64,000 nucleotides of DNA from Rhizobium sp. L1K21 (GTDB lineage Bacteria > Pseudomonadota > Alphaproteobacteria > Rhizobiales > Rhizobiaceae). The DNA is taken from contig NZ_JAMXLE010000002.1 in assembly GCF_024055895.1 (NCBI RefSeq), positions 124,001-188,000 on the forward strand, in the 5' to 3' direction. Position 1 is the first letter of the stretch; each line of letters opens with the position of its first letter. Shown one piece after another: positions 17,714 through 27,382 of the stretch. The position numbers were made by a program, and so were the translations under genes. The notes below the pieces were generated by a model that had not been told where the DNA came from, ran no database searches, and worked only from the letters and a program-made list of their open reading frames with translations.

Positions 17714-19927
17714 TCAGGCAGCAGCCTTCGCCTGCCCGTAAGGATCAAACCGGCCATAGAAGGTTTCGCCCTTCGTCGCCATTTCCTTCAGGAGTGCTGT
17801 CGGCTTGAAGTGGTCGCCGTATTTGGCAGCCAGCTCTTCGCATTGTGCGACAAAGGCCTTCGCGCCCATGCCGTCAATGTAGGAGACTGCACCGCCCGTA
17901 TAAGGTGCAAAGCCGAAACCGAGGATCGAGCCGACATCGGCTTCACGCGGATCGGTCACAATGCCTTCTTCCATCGTGCGGGCTGCTTCCAGCGCGATTG
18001 TGGTGAGGAAGCGCTTCTTGAGCACTTCTACGTCCAGCGTGTCAGCGTCCTGCTGCGGGAACAAATCCTTCAGGCCCGGCCAAAGATGCTTCTTGGCGGG
18101 CTTTGCCGGATAGTCGTAGAACCCCTTTCCGGCTTTGCGGCCCAGGCGTCCTTCACCTTCCACCATTTTGGTGATCAGTTCCATATGCGCCTTCGGCACC
18201 GATGCTTCGCCAAGATCGGCAATCATCGCCTTCATGATCTTGTAGGACAGATCAACGGCAGTTTCGTCGTTCAGCGCCAGCGGACCAACCGGCATGCCGG
18301 CCATCTTGGCGGAATTCTCGATCATGGCTGCCGGAACGCCTTCCACCAGCATGTTGTAGGCTTCGTTCATATAGCGCAGGACGCAGCGGTTGACGTAGAA
18401 GCCGCGGGTGTCATTGACGACAATCGGCGTCTTCTTGATCGCTGCAATGTAATCGAGTGCCACGGCCAGAGCCTTGTCGCCCGTCTTTTCGCCCATGATG
18501 ACTTCCGTCAGCATCATCTTGTGCACCGGCGAGAAGAAGTGAATGCCAATGAACTGCTCGGGGCGCTTGGAGTTTTCAGCCAAACCGGTGATCGGCAGCG
18601 TCGAGGTGTTGGAAGCAAAGATCGCATCCGGCTTCAAAACGGCTTCCACCTGCTCTGTCACCGTCTTCTTGATACCGCGGTCTTCGAACACGGCTTCAAT
18701 GACGAGATCGCAATCGGCGATATCGTTGTAATCCGCCGTGGGCGTGATCAGCGAAAGCAGCGCTTCGGCCTGTTCCTTGGAAACCTTGCCCTTCTTCACA
18801 CCTTCGGCAACAAGGCCTTCAGATGTTGCCTTGCCTTTTTCCGCCGCTTCCATGTCGCGATCGATGAGGACTACCGGAATACCGGCAGCCGCGGTAACGT
18901 AGCCGATGGACGCGCCCATGAAGCCAGCGCCCACGATGCCGACCTTCTTGATGGATGACTTTTCAACGCCAGCCGGACGGCGCGCACCCTTGTTCAGCTC
19001 CTGCATGGAAATGAACAGCGAGCGGATCATCGAAAAGGCTTCCGTCGTCTGCAGGATATGCGTGAAATAACGCTGCTCGATCTTCAGCGCCATGTCGATC
19101 GGCACCTGCAGACCTTCATAGACGCATTTCACGATGGCGAGCGCTGCCGGATAGTTGCCGTAGGTTTCGCGGCGCAGAATGGCGTTGGCTGCGGAAAAGA
19201 GCTGAACGCCGCCTGGCGACCAGATGGCAGGTCCGGGTGCCTTGAAGCCCTTCTTGTCCCACGGCTGAACCGGATCGACACCGGCCTTCAAGAGGTCCTT
19301 GGCGGCAGATACGAGGTTTTCCGGTTCGGCGACTTCGGTCACCAGACCAAGCGCCTTGGCACGCGATGCGGAGAGCGAAGACCCCGTGGTCATGAACTGC
19401 AGGGCTTCCTGCGTGTTGATGAGGCGCGGCACGCGCTGCGTTCCGCCGGCACCGGGGAAGATGCCAACTTTCACTTCCGGCAGGCCGATCTTGACCTTGT
19501 CGGACTTGGCGGCAACGCGGGCATGGCAGGCGAGCGACAGTTCAGTCGCGCCGCCCATGCAGGTGCCATTGATGGCCGAAACCCACGGCTTGCCGTTGGT
19601 TTCAAGCTTGCGATAGAGCCAGGTCATACGGCCTGCTGCGTCGAAGAGTTTCTTCGTTGCGCCTTCGGGATCTGCCGCCTGCTCCTTTTCGATGACGGAG
19701 AACATGCCCTTGAGCATGGTCAGGTCCGCACCGCCGGAGAAAGACGATTTGCCGGAGGTAAAGACAACACCCTTTACGGCGTCATCAGCGGCAGTTGCAT
19801 CAATGATCGCGTCCAATTCGTCCATCACCTCCTGGGTGAAGACGTTCATGGACTTGTCCTTCATGTCCCATGTCACAAGCGCAATGCCATCGGCATCGGT
19901 TTCAACGGTGAAATTGTTATAAGCCAT
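17714..19927 (-). CDS. fadJ: Bifunctional enoyl-CoA hydratase / 3-hydroxyacyl-CoA dehydrogenase
   Basis: A 737-residue multifunctional beta-oxidation enzyme. Residues 1 to about 190 are the crotonase (hydratase) domain: oxyanion-hole region SSFSGGADL and MGGATELSLACHARVA. Residues about 320 onward are the NAD-binding dehydrogenase: VGIVGAGFMGASIGYVTAAA, and the catalytic His in IGIHFFSPVHKM. Then two C-terminal dehydrogenase helices. Start ATG 19927 is set by GGGAGAGAGAAGA upstream. Third gene of the operon dehydrogenase-thiolase-this enzyme, 18 bases after the thiolase. Converts trans-2-enoyl-CoA to 3-ketoacyl-CoA. FadB versus FadJ naming is arbitrary here. Confidence 0.95.
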   Translation of the reverse strand: MAYNNFTVETDADGIALVTWDMKDKSMNVFTQEVMDELDAIIDATAADDAVKGVVFTSGKSSFSGGADLTMLKGMFSVIEKEQAADPEGATKKLFDAAGRMTWLYRKLETNGKPWVSAINGTCMGGATELSLACHARVAAKSDKVKIGLPEVKVGIFPGAGGTQRVPRLINTQEALQFMTTGSSLSASRAKALGLVTEVAEPENLVSAAKDLLKAGVDPVQPWDKKGFKAPGPAIWSPGGVQLFSAANAILRRETYGNYPAALAIVKCVYEGLQVPIDMALKIEQRYFTHILQTTEAFSMIRSLFISMQELNKGARRPAGVEKSSIKKVGIVGAGFMGASIGYVTAAAGIPVVLIDRDMEAAEKGKATSEGLVAEGVKKGKVSKEQAEALLSLITPTADYNDIADCDLVIEAVFEDRGIKKTVTEQVEAVLKPDAIFASNTSTLPITGLAENSKRPEQFIGIHFFSPVHKMMLTEVIMGEKTGDKALAVALDYIAAIKKTPIVVNDTRGFYVNRCVLRYMNEAYNMLVEGVPAAMIENSAKMAGMPVGPLALNDETAVDLSYKIMKAMIADLGEASVPKAHMELITKMVEGEGRLGRKAGKGFYDYPAKPAKKHLWPGLKDLFPQQDADTLDVEVLKKRFLTTIALEAARTMEEGIVTDPREADVGSILGFGFAPYTGGAVSYIDGMGAKAFVAQCEELAAKYGDHFKPTALLKEMATKGETFYGRFDPYGQAKAAA

Positions 19928-19945
19928 TCTTCTCTCTCCCAAACC

Positions 19946-21154
19946 TTAAACGCGCTCGATGATCGTTGCGGTGCCCATGCCCGCACCGATGCAGAGCGTG
20001 ACGAGACCGACGTTGAGGTCGCGGCGTTCCATTTCGTCCAGCGCCTGACCGAGGATCATCGCGCCGGTTGCGCCGAGCGGATGGCCAAGCGCAATCGCAC
20101 CACCGGTGACGTTGATCTTGTCGTGCGAAATGTCGAAGGCCTGCATGTAGCGCAGCACGACGGCGGCAAAGGCTTCGTTCAGTTCAAACAGGTCGATGTC
20201 GGACAGGCTCATGCCAGCACGCTTCAAAAGCTTGTTGGTCACGTCCACCGGGCCGGTCAGCATGAGCGCCGGATCAGAACCGATATTGGCGAAAGCGCGG
20301 ATTTTTGCACGCGGCTTCAGGCCCATCTTCTTGCCACCCTCTTCGGAGCCGAGAAGAACAGCAGCCGCACCGTCAACGATACCCGACGAATTACCTGCGT
20401 GGTGAACGTAGTTGATGCGCTCGACTTCCGGGTGCGCCTGAATGGCAACGGCTTCAAAACCGCCCATTTCGCCCGGCATCTGGAAGGACGGGTTCAGCGA
20501 GGCGAGCGACTGCATGCTCGTGTCGGCACGCATATGCTCGTCCTTATCAAGGATCGTCAGGCCGTTAATGTCCTTGACCGGAACAACGGACTTGTCGAAA
20601 TAGCCGTTGGCCCAGGAATTGGCAGCGCGCTTCTGGCTTTCAACAGCGTAGGCGTCAACGTCATCGCGGGTGAAACCATATTTGGTGGCAATCAGGTCAG
20701 CCGAAACACCCTGCGGCATGAAGTAGGACGGAAAAGCAACGGAGGGGTCAAGCGGCCATGCGCCGCCGGACATGCCCATGCCGACGCGCGACATGGATTC
20801 AACACCACCGGCAATCACGATATCGTCTGCACCGAAGGCGATCTTGGACGCTGCCAGATTGACTGCGTCTAGACCGGAAGCGCAGAAGCGGGACAGCTGA
20901 ACGCCGGGGGCCGAAAAGTCGTAACCGGCTTCAAAGGCTGCACCGCGCGGGATAACGGAACCGGCTTCCATGACCGGATCGACGCAACCGAAGATGATGT
21001 CGTCAACAGTGCTTGTGTCGAGGCCATTGCGATCGCGCACGGCTTCAAGTGTGTGAGCGGCGAGACGAACGGGCGGCACTTCGTGCAGCGCGCCGTCCTT
21101 TTTGCCGCGGCCGCGCGGCGTGCGCACGGTATCGAAAATAAAAGCTTCGGTCAT
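19946..21154 (-). CDS. fadA: Acetyl-CoA acetyltransferase (beta-oxidation thiolase)
   Basis: A 402-residue thiolase that cleaves 3-ketoacyl-CoA to acetyl-CoA and shortened acyl-CoA. Nucleophile Cys in QLSRFCASGLDAVNLAA (about residue 90), the NEAFA motif, the catalytic His in GGAIALGHPLGATG, and second Cys in TLCIGAGMG are all present. Length is normal. The ribosome site TTGGGAGAGA matches that of the next gene almost exactly, suggesting similar expression. It partners with the FadJ-type enzyme encoded 18 bases downstream. Confidence 0.95.
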   Translation of the reverse strand: MTEAFIFDTVRTPRGRGKKDGALHEVPPVRLAAHTLEAVRDRNGLDTSTVDDIIFGCVDPVMEAGSVIPRGAAFEAGYDFSAPGVQLSRFCASGLDAVNLAASKIAFGADDIVIAGGVESMSRVGMGMSGGAWPLDPSVAFPSYFMPQGVSADLIATKYGFTRDDVDAYAVESQKRAANSWANGYFDKSVVPVKDINGLTILDKDEHMRADTSMQSLASLNPSFQMPGEMGGFEAVAIQAHPEVERINYVHHAGNSSGIVDGAAAVLLGSEEGGKKMGLKPRAKIRAFANIGSDPALMLTGPVDVTNKLLKRAGMSLSDIDLFELNEAFAAVVLRYMQAFDISHDKINVTGGAIALGHPLGATGAMILGQALDEMERRDLNVGLVTLCIGAGMGTATIIERV

Positions 21155-21209
21155 AATGTCTCTCCCAAAAAAACGGCGTCCGCCGCTATCCCAAATTTAG
21201 AAACGGCAA

Positions 21210-21229
21210 CGGGCCCTTCCAAGGGCCCG
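21210..21229 (-). terminator. Hairpin between acyl-CoA dehydrogenase and thiolase genes
   Basis: CGGGCCCTT and AAGGGCCCG around a two-base centre, an extended near-palindrome just past the dehydrogenase stop. Read leftward the tail is TTGCCGTTTC, not a good T-run, so attenuation or mRNA protection is likelier than full termination. Confidence 0.55.
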
Positions 21230-21247
21230 GCCTTATCATTTCGATCA

Positions 21248-23044
21248 TCAGAAGGCTTCAGCAGCCAATTCCATCATCGTATCCGCACCGGTTTCGATGC
21301 GCGCCTTGCGCAGCGCCGTTTCCGGCATCAGCTTGTCCATGAAGAACCGCGCCGTGATGAGCTTGTTCTTCAGGAAGTCTTCGCGCGGCGAGCCGCCCTT
21401 GGCAAGCTCGTCATTGGCCACCTTGGCCATTCTGGCGTGCATGTAGCCCAGAACGACGAGACCGAAGAGGTGCATGAAATCCGTGGAGCCGGCACCGGCA
21501 TTGTCGGGCTTGGCCATCGCATTCTGCATGAACCACATGGCAGATGCCTGTGCGTCGTTCAGGCCCTTTTTCAGCGCCTTGGTAAAACCACTCATGGCTT
21601 CGTCTTCACGGTTGGCTTCGCAGAAATCACCGATTTCCTTGAACAGAGCCATCACGGCACGGCCACCATTGGCCGGCAGCTTGCGGCCCACCAGGTCAAG
21701 CGCCTGAATGCCGTTGGCACCTTCGTAGATCTGCGTGATGCGGGCATCGCGAACGAACTGGCTCATTCCATGTTCTTCGATGTAACCGTGGCCGCCGTAC
21801 ACCTGCTGGGCGGCAACTGCGGTGTCGAAGCCCTTGTCTGTCATGACGCCTTTCAGGATCGGCGTCAGCAGCCCGATCAGATCGTCGGCAGTCTGACGGG
21901 CGGCCTCGTCTTCGGAACGGTGGGCAATATCGGACTGCAGCGCTGTCCACAATGCAAACGCACGACCACCTTCGTTGATCGCCCGCATGGTCATCAGCGC
22001 ACGGCGGATGTCGGGGTGAACGATGATCGGGTCAGCCTTCTGCTCCGGCGCCTTCGGGCCGGAGAGCGAACGGCCCTGAATGCGCTCCTTGGCGTACATG
22101 ACGGCGTTCTGGTAGGCGACCTCGCCCACCGAGAGACCCTGCAGGCCGACGCCGAGGCGGGCTTCGTTCATCATCACGAACATGGCGGCAAGGCCCTTGT
22201 TTTCCTTGCCGATCAGGAAGCCGGTCGCATCATCATAGTTCATCACGCAAGTGGCATTGCCGTGAATGCCCATCTTGTGTTCCAGCGCGCCACAGGCAAC
22301 GCCGTTGCGCTCACCGACAGAACCGTCGTCACCCACCATGTATTTCGGCACGATGAAGAGCGAAATGCCCTTGGTGCCTTCCGGCGCGCCTTCGATGCGG
22401 GCGAGCACCAGGTGGATGATATTGTCCGACATGTCGTGTTCGCCGGCAGAGATGAAAATCTTCTGGCCGGAAATCTTGTAGGAACCGTCAGCCTGCGGCA
22501 CTGCCTTGGTGCGCAGCAGGCCGAGATCGGTGCCGCAATGCGGTTCGGTCAGGTTCATGGTGCCGGTCCAGGTGCCGGCAATCATGTTGGGAACGTATTT
22601 TTCCTTCTGTGCCTGGTCGCCATGGGCCAGAATGGCCGCAATAGCCCCCTGCGTGAGGCCCGGATACATCATCAGCGCCAGATTTGCGGAAATGAGGTAT
22701 TCGGAGACAGCAGTGTGAAGCACATAAGGCAGCCCCTGACCGCCGAATTCCTCCGGCATGGAAAGACCCATCCAGCCACCTTCACAATAGGTGTCGTAGG
22801 CCTGCTTGAAGCCTTTCGGGGTCTTCACCGAAGCATCTTCGGAACGCACACAGCCTTCCTGGTCGCCGGACAGGTTCAGTGGGGCCAGAATCTCTTCCGA
22901 CAGCTTGCCGGCCTCGGTCAGAACGGCTTCGATCAGATCGGGTGAAGCATCGGCAAAACCAGGCAGATTGTTGTATTTTTCAATACCGAGAACATCATTG
23001 AGAACAAACAATGTGTCTTCAACCGGTGCCTTGAATACGGGCAT
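21248..23044 (-). CDS. Acyl-CoA dehydrogenase (long form, C-terminal extension)
   Basis: A 598-residue flavin enzyme that introduces the first double bond in beta-oxidation. Visible are the FAD/substrate motif MNLTEPHCGTDLG (about 160-172), KIFISAGEHDM, the arginine-rich ERIQGR, and the C-terminal catalytic region with QIYEGANGIQALDLVGRKL (about 440-460). The extra C-terminal helical domain (about 470-598) is typical of AcdA/FadE-like proteins of about 600 residues, including DMSP-related DmdC. Start ATG 23044 is chosen because GAGGAG lies eight bases upstream; 31 extra upstream codons include the operator region. First gene of the operon. Confidence 0.93.
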   Translation of the reverse strand: MPVFKAPVEDTLFVLNDVLGIEKYNNLPGFADASPDLIEAVLTEAGKLSEEILAPLNLSGDQEGCVRSEDASVKTPKGFKQAYDTYCEGGWMGLSMPEEFGGQGLPYVLHTAVSEYLISANLALMMYPGLTQGAIAAILAHGDQAQKEKYVPNMIAGTWTGTMNLTEPHCGTDLGLLRTKAVPQADGSYKISGQKIFISAGEHDMSDNIIHLVLARIEGAPEGTKGISLFIVPKYMVGDDGSVGERNGVACGALEHKMGIHGNATCVMNYDDATGFLIGKENKGLAAMFVMMNEARLGVGLQGLSVGEVAYQNAVMYAKERIQGRSLSGPKAPEQKADPIIVHPDIRRALMTMRAINEGGRAFALWTALQSDIAHRSEDEAARQTADDLIGLLTPILKGVMTDKGFDTAVAAQQVYGGHGYIEEHGMSQFVRDARITQIYEGANGIQALDLVGRKLPANGGRAVMALFKEIGDFCEANREDEAMSGFTKALKKGLNDAQASAMWFMQNAMAKPDNAGAGSTDFMHLFGLVVLGYMHARMAKVANDELAKGGSPREDFLKNKLITARFFMDKLMPETALRKARIETGADTMMELAAEAF

Positions 23045-23098
23045 TTGGATCTCCTCGCCAAAAGGTATTTTGAATTTCGTGCATGCTACATACAAAAC

Positions 23099-23122
23099 TT
23101 TGACGTTTGCGTAAACGTCAAA
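23099..23122. promoter_or_regulatory. 24-bp palindromic operator upstream of the beta-oxidation operon
   Basis: TTTGACGTTTGC joined to GTAAACGTCAAA: a 24-bp palindrome with a single central mismatch pair, 55 bases before the acyl-CoA dehydrogenase ATG. The ACGTTTxCGTAAACGT core resembles published motifs for the MerR-family regulator LiuR, which represses branched-chain amino acid and fatty acid degradation genes in proteobacteria. Which regulator binds here is inference; no LiuR gene is in the window. Confidence 0.75.
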
Positions 23123-23494
23123 AATGTCGCGGACCACGATTCTTGATGAACAGTACGTGAGAAACGACCCGTTTTCGGCGCGTCGGTAACCTTTACTACA
23201 GCAAAACGTTCACTCAGATGACAGCACAGGCAACGCTCCCGCCTCCCGCTCAAGGTTGCGTGATTTTTCGGTATTCGCGCATTTTCCGCCCTCGGGTTAA
23301 CTGCTTATTTACCATGTTTCGCCGATTGTCGGTTTTGATGAAGCCTTGATTTGTGCAGCTTGCAGAGAGTGGCGCGTTCAGGGGGCGAGTGGGCGAATTC
23401 CGGGGGCAGGAGACAGCACTTCAGTGCAACACGCCGGAAAGCCGACAGGGTAAATCAAAAGACCGCAATTCCTGCGGTCGAAGTGAGCAAAACG
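23123..23494. promoter_or_regulatory. Upstream region of the PodJ-like gene with a CtrA-like box
   Basis: No gene seen. At 23297-23311 TTAA-CTGCTTA-TTTA fits the CtrA consensus TTAA-N7-TTAA at seven of eight positions, within a larger GGTTAAC. One GANTC site (GATTC) lies at 23138-23142. In Caulobacter podJ is under cell-cycle control, so a CtrA/GcrA-responsive promoter is plausible. No confident -35/-10 pair was identified. Confidence 0.45.
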
Positions 23495-26400
23495 ATGAAT
23501 GGCAGCAACCGCAATCCTCCACGCCAAGGCGAAAGACAGTCTCTCGATGCGTTGAACCGCACGATTGAAGGGCTGGAAGCGCGCATTGAAGGATTGATGG
23601 GTGCTGGCAGTTCCGAGCAGCGCGGAAAGTCTGGCCACGGTTATGACGAGCAGGTTTCCGGCATCCTCCAGCGCCAGCGTGCCATTGAAAAAACGCCCTC
23701 CAACTTTGCCGGCTACACAGCCCAACCGAGCAATGGAAGCCGGTCGCTCGCCGATGCGGTGCGCGCCCGCTTTAACCAGCCTGGTCAGCCCGCTCAGCCG
23801 GCCCGGCAGAGCAAGCCGGCGCCACAATATGCACCGCAGCGTGTCGCCACTCCCTCCACACATGATACAGGTGATATCGCCCGCGCGCTTCTTGGCCTGC
23901 GCGAGGAACTGAAGCGCGATATCAATGATGGCATGAGCCGTGAGATGGCGGCATTGCGCGCCGAAATCCGCGATATCCGTTCGCATTCCGCCGGTGACGA
24001 CTATTCCGCCGGTCTGCGCGATGACATGGAGCGTCTGGCCGCCAGCATCGACGCGATCAGCCATCAGGCATCGCCGTCAGACGCGGCAACGCTGCGCGGC
24101 GAGTTTGACGCTCTGCGCAACATGATTGACGGTCTGGCGCGCCAGGATTCCGTCCGCAATGTCGAAGAGAAGCTGAGCCGGTTTAATCCGGAGGGCCTGG
24201 AAGACGAAATTCTCAGCCTTGCCGGGCGTATCGAAGACATCAAATCGCAACTGGGTGGCATGAATTCCGCGCCGGCCATTCAGGCGCTTGAAAACAAGCT
24301 CTATTCCATTGCAGAAGCAGTCGAGGCATTTGGCAAGCACCTGCCACCCGACCAGACGGCTTTCACCAATCAATTCTCCGATATCGACCAGCGTCTGGAA
24401 GAAATCGCCCATGCGATTTCGGCAAACGCGCATAATCAGAAGCAGAACGCGAGTTCCGATCATCTGAAAATGCTGGAACAGCGCATCGGCGACCTCGGTC
24501 AGCAGATCGACGACTGGATGTCCCCGCGCAAGCAGGACAGCATGATGCAGCGCCTGGAGGCGTTGTCGGCGAAGATCGAAGACATGACAACGGCGCGCAC
24601 TGCCGCCCGCCTGGAAGAACAGCTCGATCAGCTGTCCTCCATAGTCGAACGCGCCCAGTCTGCCAGTGCACAGCCTGATCTGACGCAGGTTTTGTCGGAG
24701 ATTTTCCATAAGATCGATGCGCTCGAGGCCGGCACGGTCAACAACGACCTGGCCGAACGCCTCGACATGCTGGCGCAACGGATCGAGGAAATCGAAATCC
24801 AGCCCGTTCAGCAGGTTAACGATGAAGCGCTGTTCAACCGTCTGGAAAGCCGTTTGAACGACATTGCCGCGCATCTGAACGAGACTGTCGCGCAGCCGGC
24901 CAGCGATACGGTGAGCCTGCAAAATCTCGAGGCGCAGATTGCCAATCTCTCCTCGCTGCTTTCGTCTCCGCCGCAGCAGGCCGGTCCGGAATATGGCCAG
25001 CTTGAAGGCCGCATGAATGCGCTTGAAGACTACATGGCGGCCAATGACGAGTATATCGTCGAAGCCGCCCGCCAGGCCGCAGAAGCCGTAGCGGAAGCCT
25101 ATGCGCAGCGCGGCTCTGCACCCGCCGGCGGCGATGCCGACGGGATTGCGCAGATTTCGGCTCTTGCAAACGACCTGCGCACGCTCGAAGACCTGACCCG
25201 CTCATCCGAAGAGCGCAATCAGCGCACATTCGAAGCCCTGCACGACACGCTCGTCCAAATCGCCGAACGCATCGATCAGATTGGAACGGTGAGCGAGGCG
25301 CAGCGCGCTCAACCCGCACCGGTCCAGATGGCCGAAGCCGCTGCAGCGCCCGCCAAGCAGGCATCCGTTCAGGCGTCTGCCGCATCGGCTCCGGAACCGG
25401 CGATGCCACGTGCCGCCCAGTTGCGTGTCGATGAGGAATACCTACCGGAATCGGAAGACGACATTCTGATGGACGTTCCGGATCTCGACGATTTTTCCGA
25501 TACCGTTTCCACCTCGGAACAGGACGAAAAGAAGGAAAAAAAGAGCCTTTTTGCGGAGCTCGGTCGCAAGCTCAAGCCGGGACAGAACAATGCCACGGCC
25601 AAGAAGGGCCGTGATATCATTGAGCCGACGCCGCCGCTCGATGCCAGCGAGTCCATGAGCCCAGAACTTGCCAACCAGCTTCTCGAGCCCGGCTCCGGCG
25701 CACCCGACATTCAGAAGATCCTCGAAAAGGTGCGTGCGACCCACGATCTCGACGGCCCCGACGATAACGAAAAGGCCGACTACATTGCTGCTGCCCGCCG
25801 TGCGGCCAAGGCGGCTGCCGAGCAGCTGGAAAACGAGCAAAAGCAAAACAGTGTGCTCAAGCCGAAAAAGCTGGCAAAGAAGCAGAAGGATAGCGCAAAG
25901 GCCGCTTCCGAACCGTCCAAGGTGCGCCGTCCGATCATGCTTGCAGCCGGCGCTGCTCTGCTGGCCATCATGTCCTACCAGCTGGTGGGTCCGTTGCTTG
26001 GCGGCGGTTCGAGTGAACAGGTTGCGGTTGAAAGCGACGCATCGCCGGTCGATGGCACCACCGCACCGCTAGCGGAAGACGCAGTTGCGGCAGATGCGCA
26101 GGCTGCATCAGAGGTTCAAGCTGCCGAGACACCGGCAGACACGGGTCAGGCTGTTGACAATGCGCTGGCGACCCCCGCGGTTGCCGATGACAGCGACAGC
26201 GATGTGAGCCCGGTTGAAACGATAAGAGCTGCACCGCAGACAAGTGCTGCCAGCGCCACGGATGCGATAGCGGAAACGGCTGCGCTTGCGCCGCTCGACA
26301 TTCCGGCGACCGTTGGTCCCGCTTCGCTGGTTGACGCTGCAAAGGCAAACGACCCTCTGGCCCTTTATGAAGTTGGCTCGCGCTATACTGAAGGCCGCGG

Positions 26401-27148
26401 CGTGGAAGCAAACATGGCGACCGCAATGACCATGTTCGAGCGTGCCGCCGAACTTGGCTTTGCGCCCGCCGAATACCGCCTCGGCAACATGTATGAAAAG
26501 GGTGCCGGCGTCGCCAAGGACCTGACCAAGGCCCGCGACTATTATCAAAGCGCCGCCGACAAGGGCAATGTCAGCGCGATGCACAATTTGGCCGTAGTCT
26601 ATGCCATGGGTGTCGATGGACAGCCGGACTATGAGCAGGCCGCCAAATGGTTCACCGACGCGGCCGATCACGGCGTGAAGGACAGCCAGTTCAACCTCGC
26701 CATTCTTTATGCGAAAGGCAGCGGTGTGCAGCAGGACCTTGGACAGTCCTACAAGTGGTTCGATATCGCTGCGCAGACGGGAGACGCCGACGCTGCGCAA
26801 AAGCGTGACGAAATCGCCAAGGTGCTGACGCCAGACCAGCTGAAAGCCGCCAAGAAGGCTGCAGCAGAATGGAGCCCACTGCCTGCCGACCAGGCTGCAA
26901 ACGAGATCACGCTTCCCGATGAGTGGGCCGGTGAAAAGACCTCGACCGGCTCTGTCGACATGAAACGCGCCGTGCGCAACATTCAGGCGATTCTCAACAA
27001 TAACGGCTTCGACGCCGGCACGCCCGATGGCATTATGGGTGCCAAAACGGTGAGCGCCATCAAGGCCTTCCAAACCTCAATCGGGCAGGAGCCGACGGGC
27101 GAGATCAACCAGGCGCTGGTTCGCGAATTGCTGGCGCGAAACAAGTAA
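23495..27148 (+). CDS. podJ: PodJ-like polarity protein (coiled coil, one TM, Sel1 repeats, peptidoglycan-binding domain)
   Basis: A 1217-residue bitopic protein. Residues about 15-600 are largely coiled-coil with repeated (L)xxRIEDIxxQ-like heptads; about 600-780 are acidic and Ala/Pro-rich; one membrane helix at about 813-835 (MLAAGAALLAIMSYQLVG). The periplasmic part has Sel1/TPR repeats (about 952-1100; e.g. YRLGNMYEKGAGVAKDLTKA) and a C-terminal PG_binding_1 domain (about 1155-1215, GTPDGIMGAKTVSAIKAFQ). This order is that of Caulobacter/Agrobacterium PodJ, which organises the new pole. The ATG has only a weak ribosome site; an in-frame GTG lies four codons upstream. Next to it, on the other strand, is the beta-oxidation operon. 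Confidence 0.88.
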   Translation: MNGSNRNPPRQGERQSLDALNRTIEGLEARIEGLMGAGSSEQRGKSGHGYDEQVSGILQRQRAIEKTPSNFAGYTAQPSNGSRSLADAVRARFNQPGQPAQPARQSKPAPQYAPQRVATPSTHDTGDIARALLGLREELKRDINDGMSREMAALRAEIRDIRSHSAGDDYSAGLRDDMERLAASIDAISHQASPSDAATLRGEFDALRNMIDGLARQDSVRNVEEKLSRFNPEGLEDEILSLAGRIEDIKSQLGGMNSAPAIQALENKLYSIAEAVEAFGKHLPPDQTAFTNQFSDIDQRLEEIAHAISANAHNQKQNASSDHLKMLEQRIGDLGQQIDDWMSPRKQDSMMQRLEALSAKIEDMTTARTAARLEEQLDQLSSIVERAQSASAQPDLTQVLSEIFHKIDALEAGTVNNDLAERLDMLAQRIEEIEIQPVQQVNDEALFNRLESRLNDIAAHLNETVAQPASDTVSLQNLEAQIANLSSLLSSPPQQAGPEYGQLEGRMNALEDYMAANDEYIVEAARQAAEAVAEAYAQRGSAPAGGDADGIAQISALANDLRTLEDLTRSSEERNQRTFEALHDTLVQIAERIDQIGTVSEAQRAQPAPVQMAEAAAAPAKQASVQASAASAPEPAMPRAAQLRVDEEYLPESEDDILMDVPDLDDFSDTVSTSEQDEKKEKKSLFAELGRKLKPGQNNATAKKGRDIIEPTPPLDASESMSPELANQLLEPGSGAPDIQKILEKVRATHDLDGPDDNEKADYIAAARRAAKAAAEQLENEQKQNSVLKPKKLAKKQKDSAKAASEPSKVRRPIMLAAGAALLAIMSYQLVGPLLGGGSSEQVAVESDASPVDGTTAPLAEDAVAADAQAASEVQAAETPADTGQAVDNALATPAVADDSDSDVSPVETIRAAPQTSAASATDAIAETAALAPLDIPATVGPASLVDAAKANDPLALYEVGSRYTEGRGVEANMATAMTMFERAAELGFAPAEYRLGNMYEKGAGVAKDLTKARDYYQSAADKGNVSAMHNLAVVYAMGVDGQPDYEQAAKWFTDAADHGVKDSQFNLAILYAKGSGVQQDLGQSYKWFDIAAQTGDADAAQKRDEIAKVLTPDQLKAAKKAAAEWSPLPADQAANEITLPDEWAGEKTSTGSVDMKRAVRNIQAILNNNGFDAGTPDGIMGAKTVSAIKAFQTSIGQEPTGEINQALVRELLARNK

Positions 27149-27382
27149 GACGAGAGATTGTACACAATCGGTCCGCGTGCACCGTAAATTGACCAAATAG
27201 TGCGTTGACATATGGTCTTAGCGGTAGCACAAGGGTGGTCACGGTTGGCATCAGCCGGAAAATCCATACTGAGTAAAAGCCTCCTCCCGCGGCCTCCGCT
27301 TCGGGTGGCATTGCTCATAAAAATTTAGCGGAATTTTTCCATCGCGAAAATCGTGGGACAGTTCCGGCCTGAGGTTGTCCCC

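Noticed and set aside
19058-20872. 604-codon frame on the plus strand
   Set aside because: Spans the fadJ-fadA genes in antisense; both real genes have full catalytic motifs.
21053-22945. 630-codon frame on the plus strand
   Set aside because: Antisense to the acyl-CoA dehydrogenase and part of the thiolase; no protein-like motifs.
23351-23494. Longer start for the PodJ-like protein
   Set aside because: The 48 extra codons lack a ribosome site and read like non-coding sequence; ATG 23495 begins the conserved coiled-coil region.
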